Assembly: GCA_026182355.1 (NCBI GenBank)
Contig: JAPFBL010000308.1
Location: 124,001-188,000, forward strand
Source of the DNA: Hermatobates lingyangjiaoensis
Taxonomy: Eukaryota > Arthropoda > Insecta > Hemiptera > Hermatobatidae
Length of the DNA: 64,000 bases
Reading direction: 5' to 3'
Shown here: positions 63,612 through 64,000 of the stretch, piece after piece
How the letters are laid out: each line of letters starts with the position of its first letter
How positions within the stretch are numbered: the stretch's first letter is position 1
Translations under genes and position numbers: made by a program
The notes under the pieces: model-generated
Told to the model about the DNA's origin: nothing
Databases searched by the model: none
Seen by the model: only the letters and a program-made list of their open reading frames with translations

Positions 63612-63661
63612 CGACAAGAATTATTAACTTGGATAATTCTATTTAATATTAACTTGGAGGA

Positions 63662-63982
63662 ATGACTTCGACTTCATTATCTAGAAGAATTACTATGCAC
63701 CTTTCTGCCGGCGCGCCAAAATGCCATACAACAGCAGTCCATAAGACAAAACTCACTAGAGAAATGATGGTAAATTCCACGAAAATTATCGCTCGAGAAA
63801 GAAATCATTTTAAATTACAACTATTAGAAGCAATAATTATTCAAGAAAAGCAACCAGCCATAAATATCCAAGTTAATAATTCTTGTCGAATTTTAAAACT
63901 ATTTGCAAACAGAAACACCCAGATTAGCCAGGTAGTAGGTGAGCCCAACCACCCTACCTTAATCCCCCATAATGCGCCGTGA
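63662..63982 (+). pseudogene. PLE GIY-YIG endonuclease C-terminal part, second family
   Basis: Starts just after the YIG strand: MTSTSLSRRITMHLSAGAPK, then KLTREMMVNSTKII, LLEAIIIQEKQPAIN with the catalytic-position Glu, SCRILKLFANR and a stop at 63982. It resembles the 61.6-kb type (TKTTLSRRLTMHLQSGA) and the 50.4-kb fragment. It is joined without a TA tract to the 63.5-kb fold-back, so this is another chimeric junction. Confidence 0.75.
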
Positions 63983-64000
63983 TACAGGGCGATGCCCTGT

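Overview
The window looks like intergenic DNA from an AT-rich metazoan nuclear genome. There are no operons and no long host reading frame. Instead it holds very many (TA)n, (CA)n and (GA)n microsatellites, a tRNA-derived SINE in two orientations, a hAT-type MITE, a mariner-like fold-back and several minisatellites. An arthropod, perhaps a chelicerate, is my guess from the abundance of GIY-YIG Penelope-like elements (PLEs). That guess is inference; nothing in the window proves it. I found no convincing host gene.

The main content is wreckage of several PLE families. Their parts recur in a fixed order: (1) a reverse transcriptase end (motif FIDD at 47469-47480) and GIY-YIG endonuclease (EN) exons (best copies 46431-47530, 61662-62177, 63056-63487, 63662-63982 and 30854-31455); (2) a short 3' region, in one copy with CCAAT and TATA boxes; (3) a hammerhead-ribozyme-like motif (HHR); (4) the first 60-70 codons of a new PLE reading frame, often ending in a peptide like GLLPxYTN; (5) a (TA)n tract. 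About 44 HHR motifs can be placed. All share CUGANGA (or a U3 variant), one extra nucleotide, a stem II hairpin, GAAA, and a one- or two-bp stem III followed by a UH cleavage site. In several of them a start codon is formed by the last A of the core, the extra U and the first G of stem II, so ribozyme and coding start overlap.

Many PLE pieces are fold-backs: two copies of the same 3' end facing each other. The largest are 46036-48181 (two 651-bp arms) and 22167-23297 (arms of about 525 bp). Smaller ones lie at 5.4, 10.8, 12.7, 15.1, 36.7, 51.2, 55.1 and 63.4 kb.

Layout: 0-3 kb hAT MITE, PLE EN remnant and HHRs; 3.6 kb SINE; 4.3 kb 27-bp minisatellite; 5.8-6.6 kb polypurine tract; 6.7-7.4 kb mariner-like fold-back; 9.6-13.3 kb PLE families C, G and A with a datable insertion; 14.5 kb 64-bp satellite; 15-16 kb PLE N-terminal module; 17.8, 39.3 and 44.6 kb copies of one unclassified repeat; 19.6-23.6 kb PLE fold-backs and an antisense SINE; 25-33 kb more PLE pieces including RT/EN linker plus EN; 35-38 kb nested fold-backs and long CA/GA repeats; 41-43 kb PLE remnants; 46-52 kb the freshest PLE DNA; 53.2-53.9 kb satellite; 54.6-57.1 kb PLE ends; 58.9-59.4 kb hairpin satellite; 60-64 kb PLE ends and three different GIY-YIG reading frames.

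Family letters A-G used below are my own labels for HHR sequence groups in this window.
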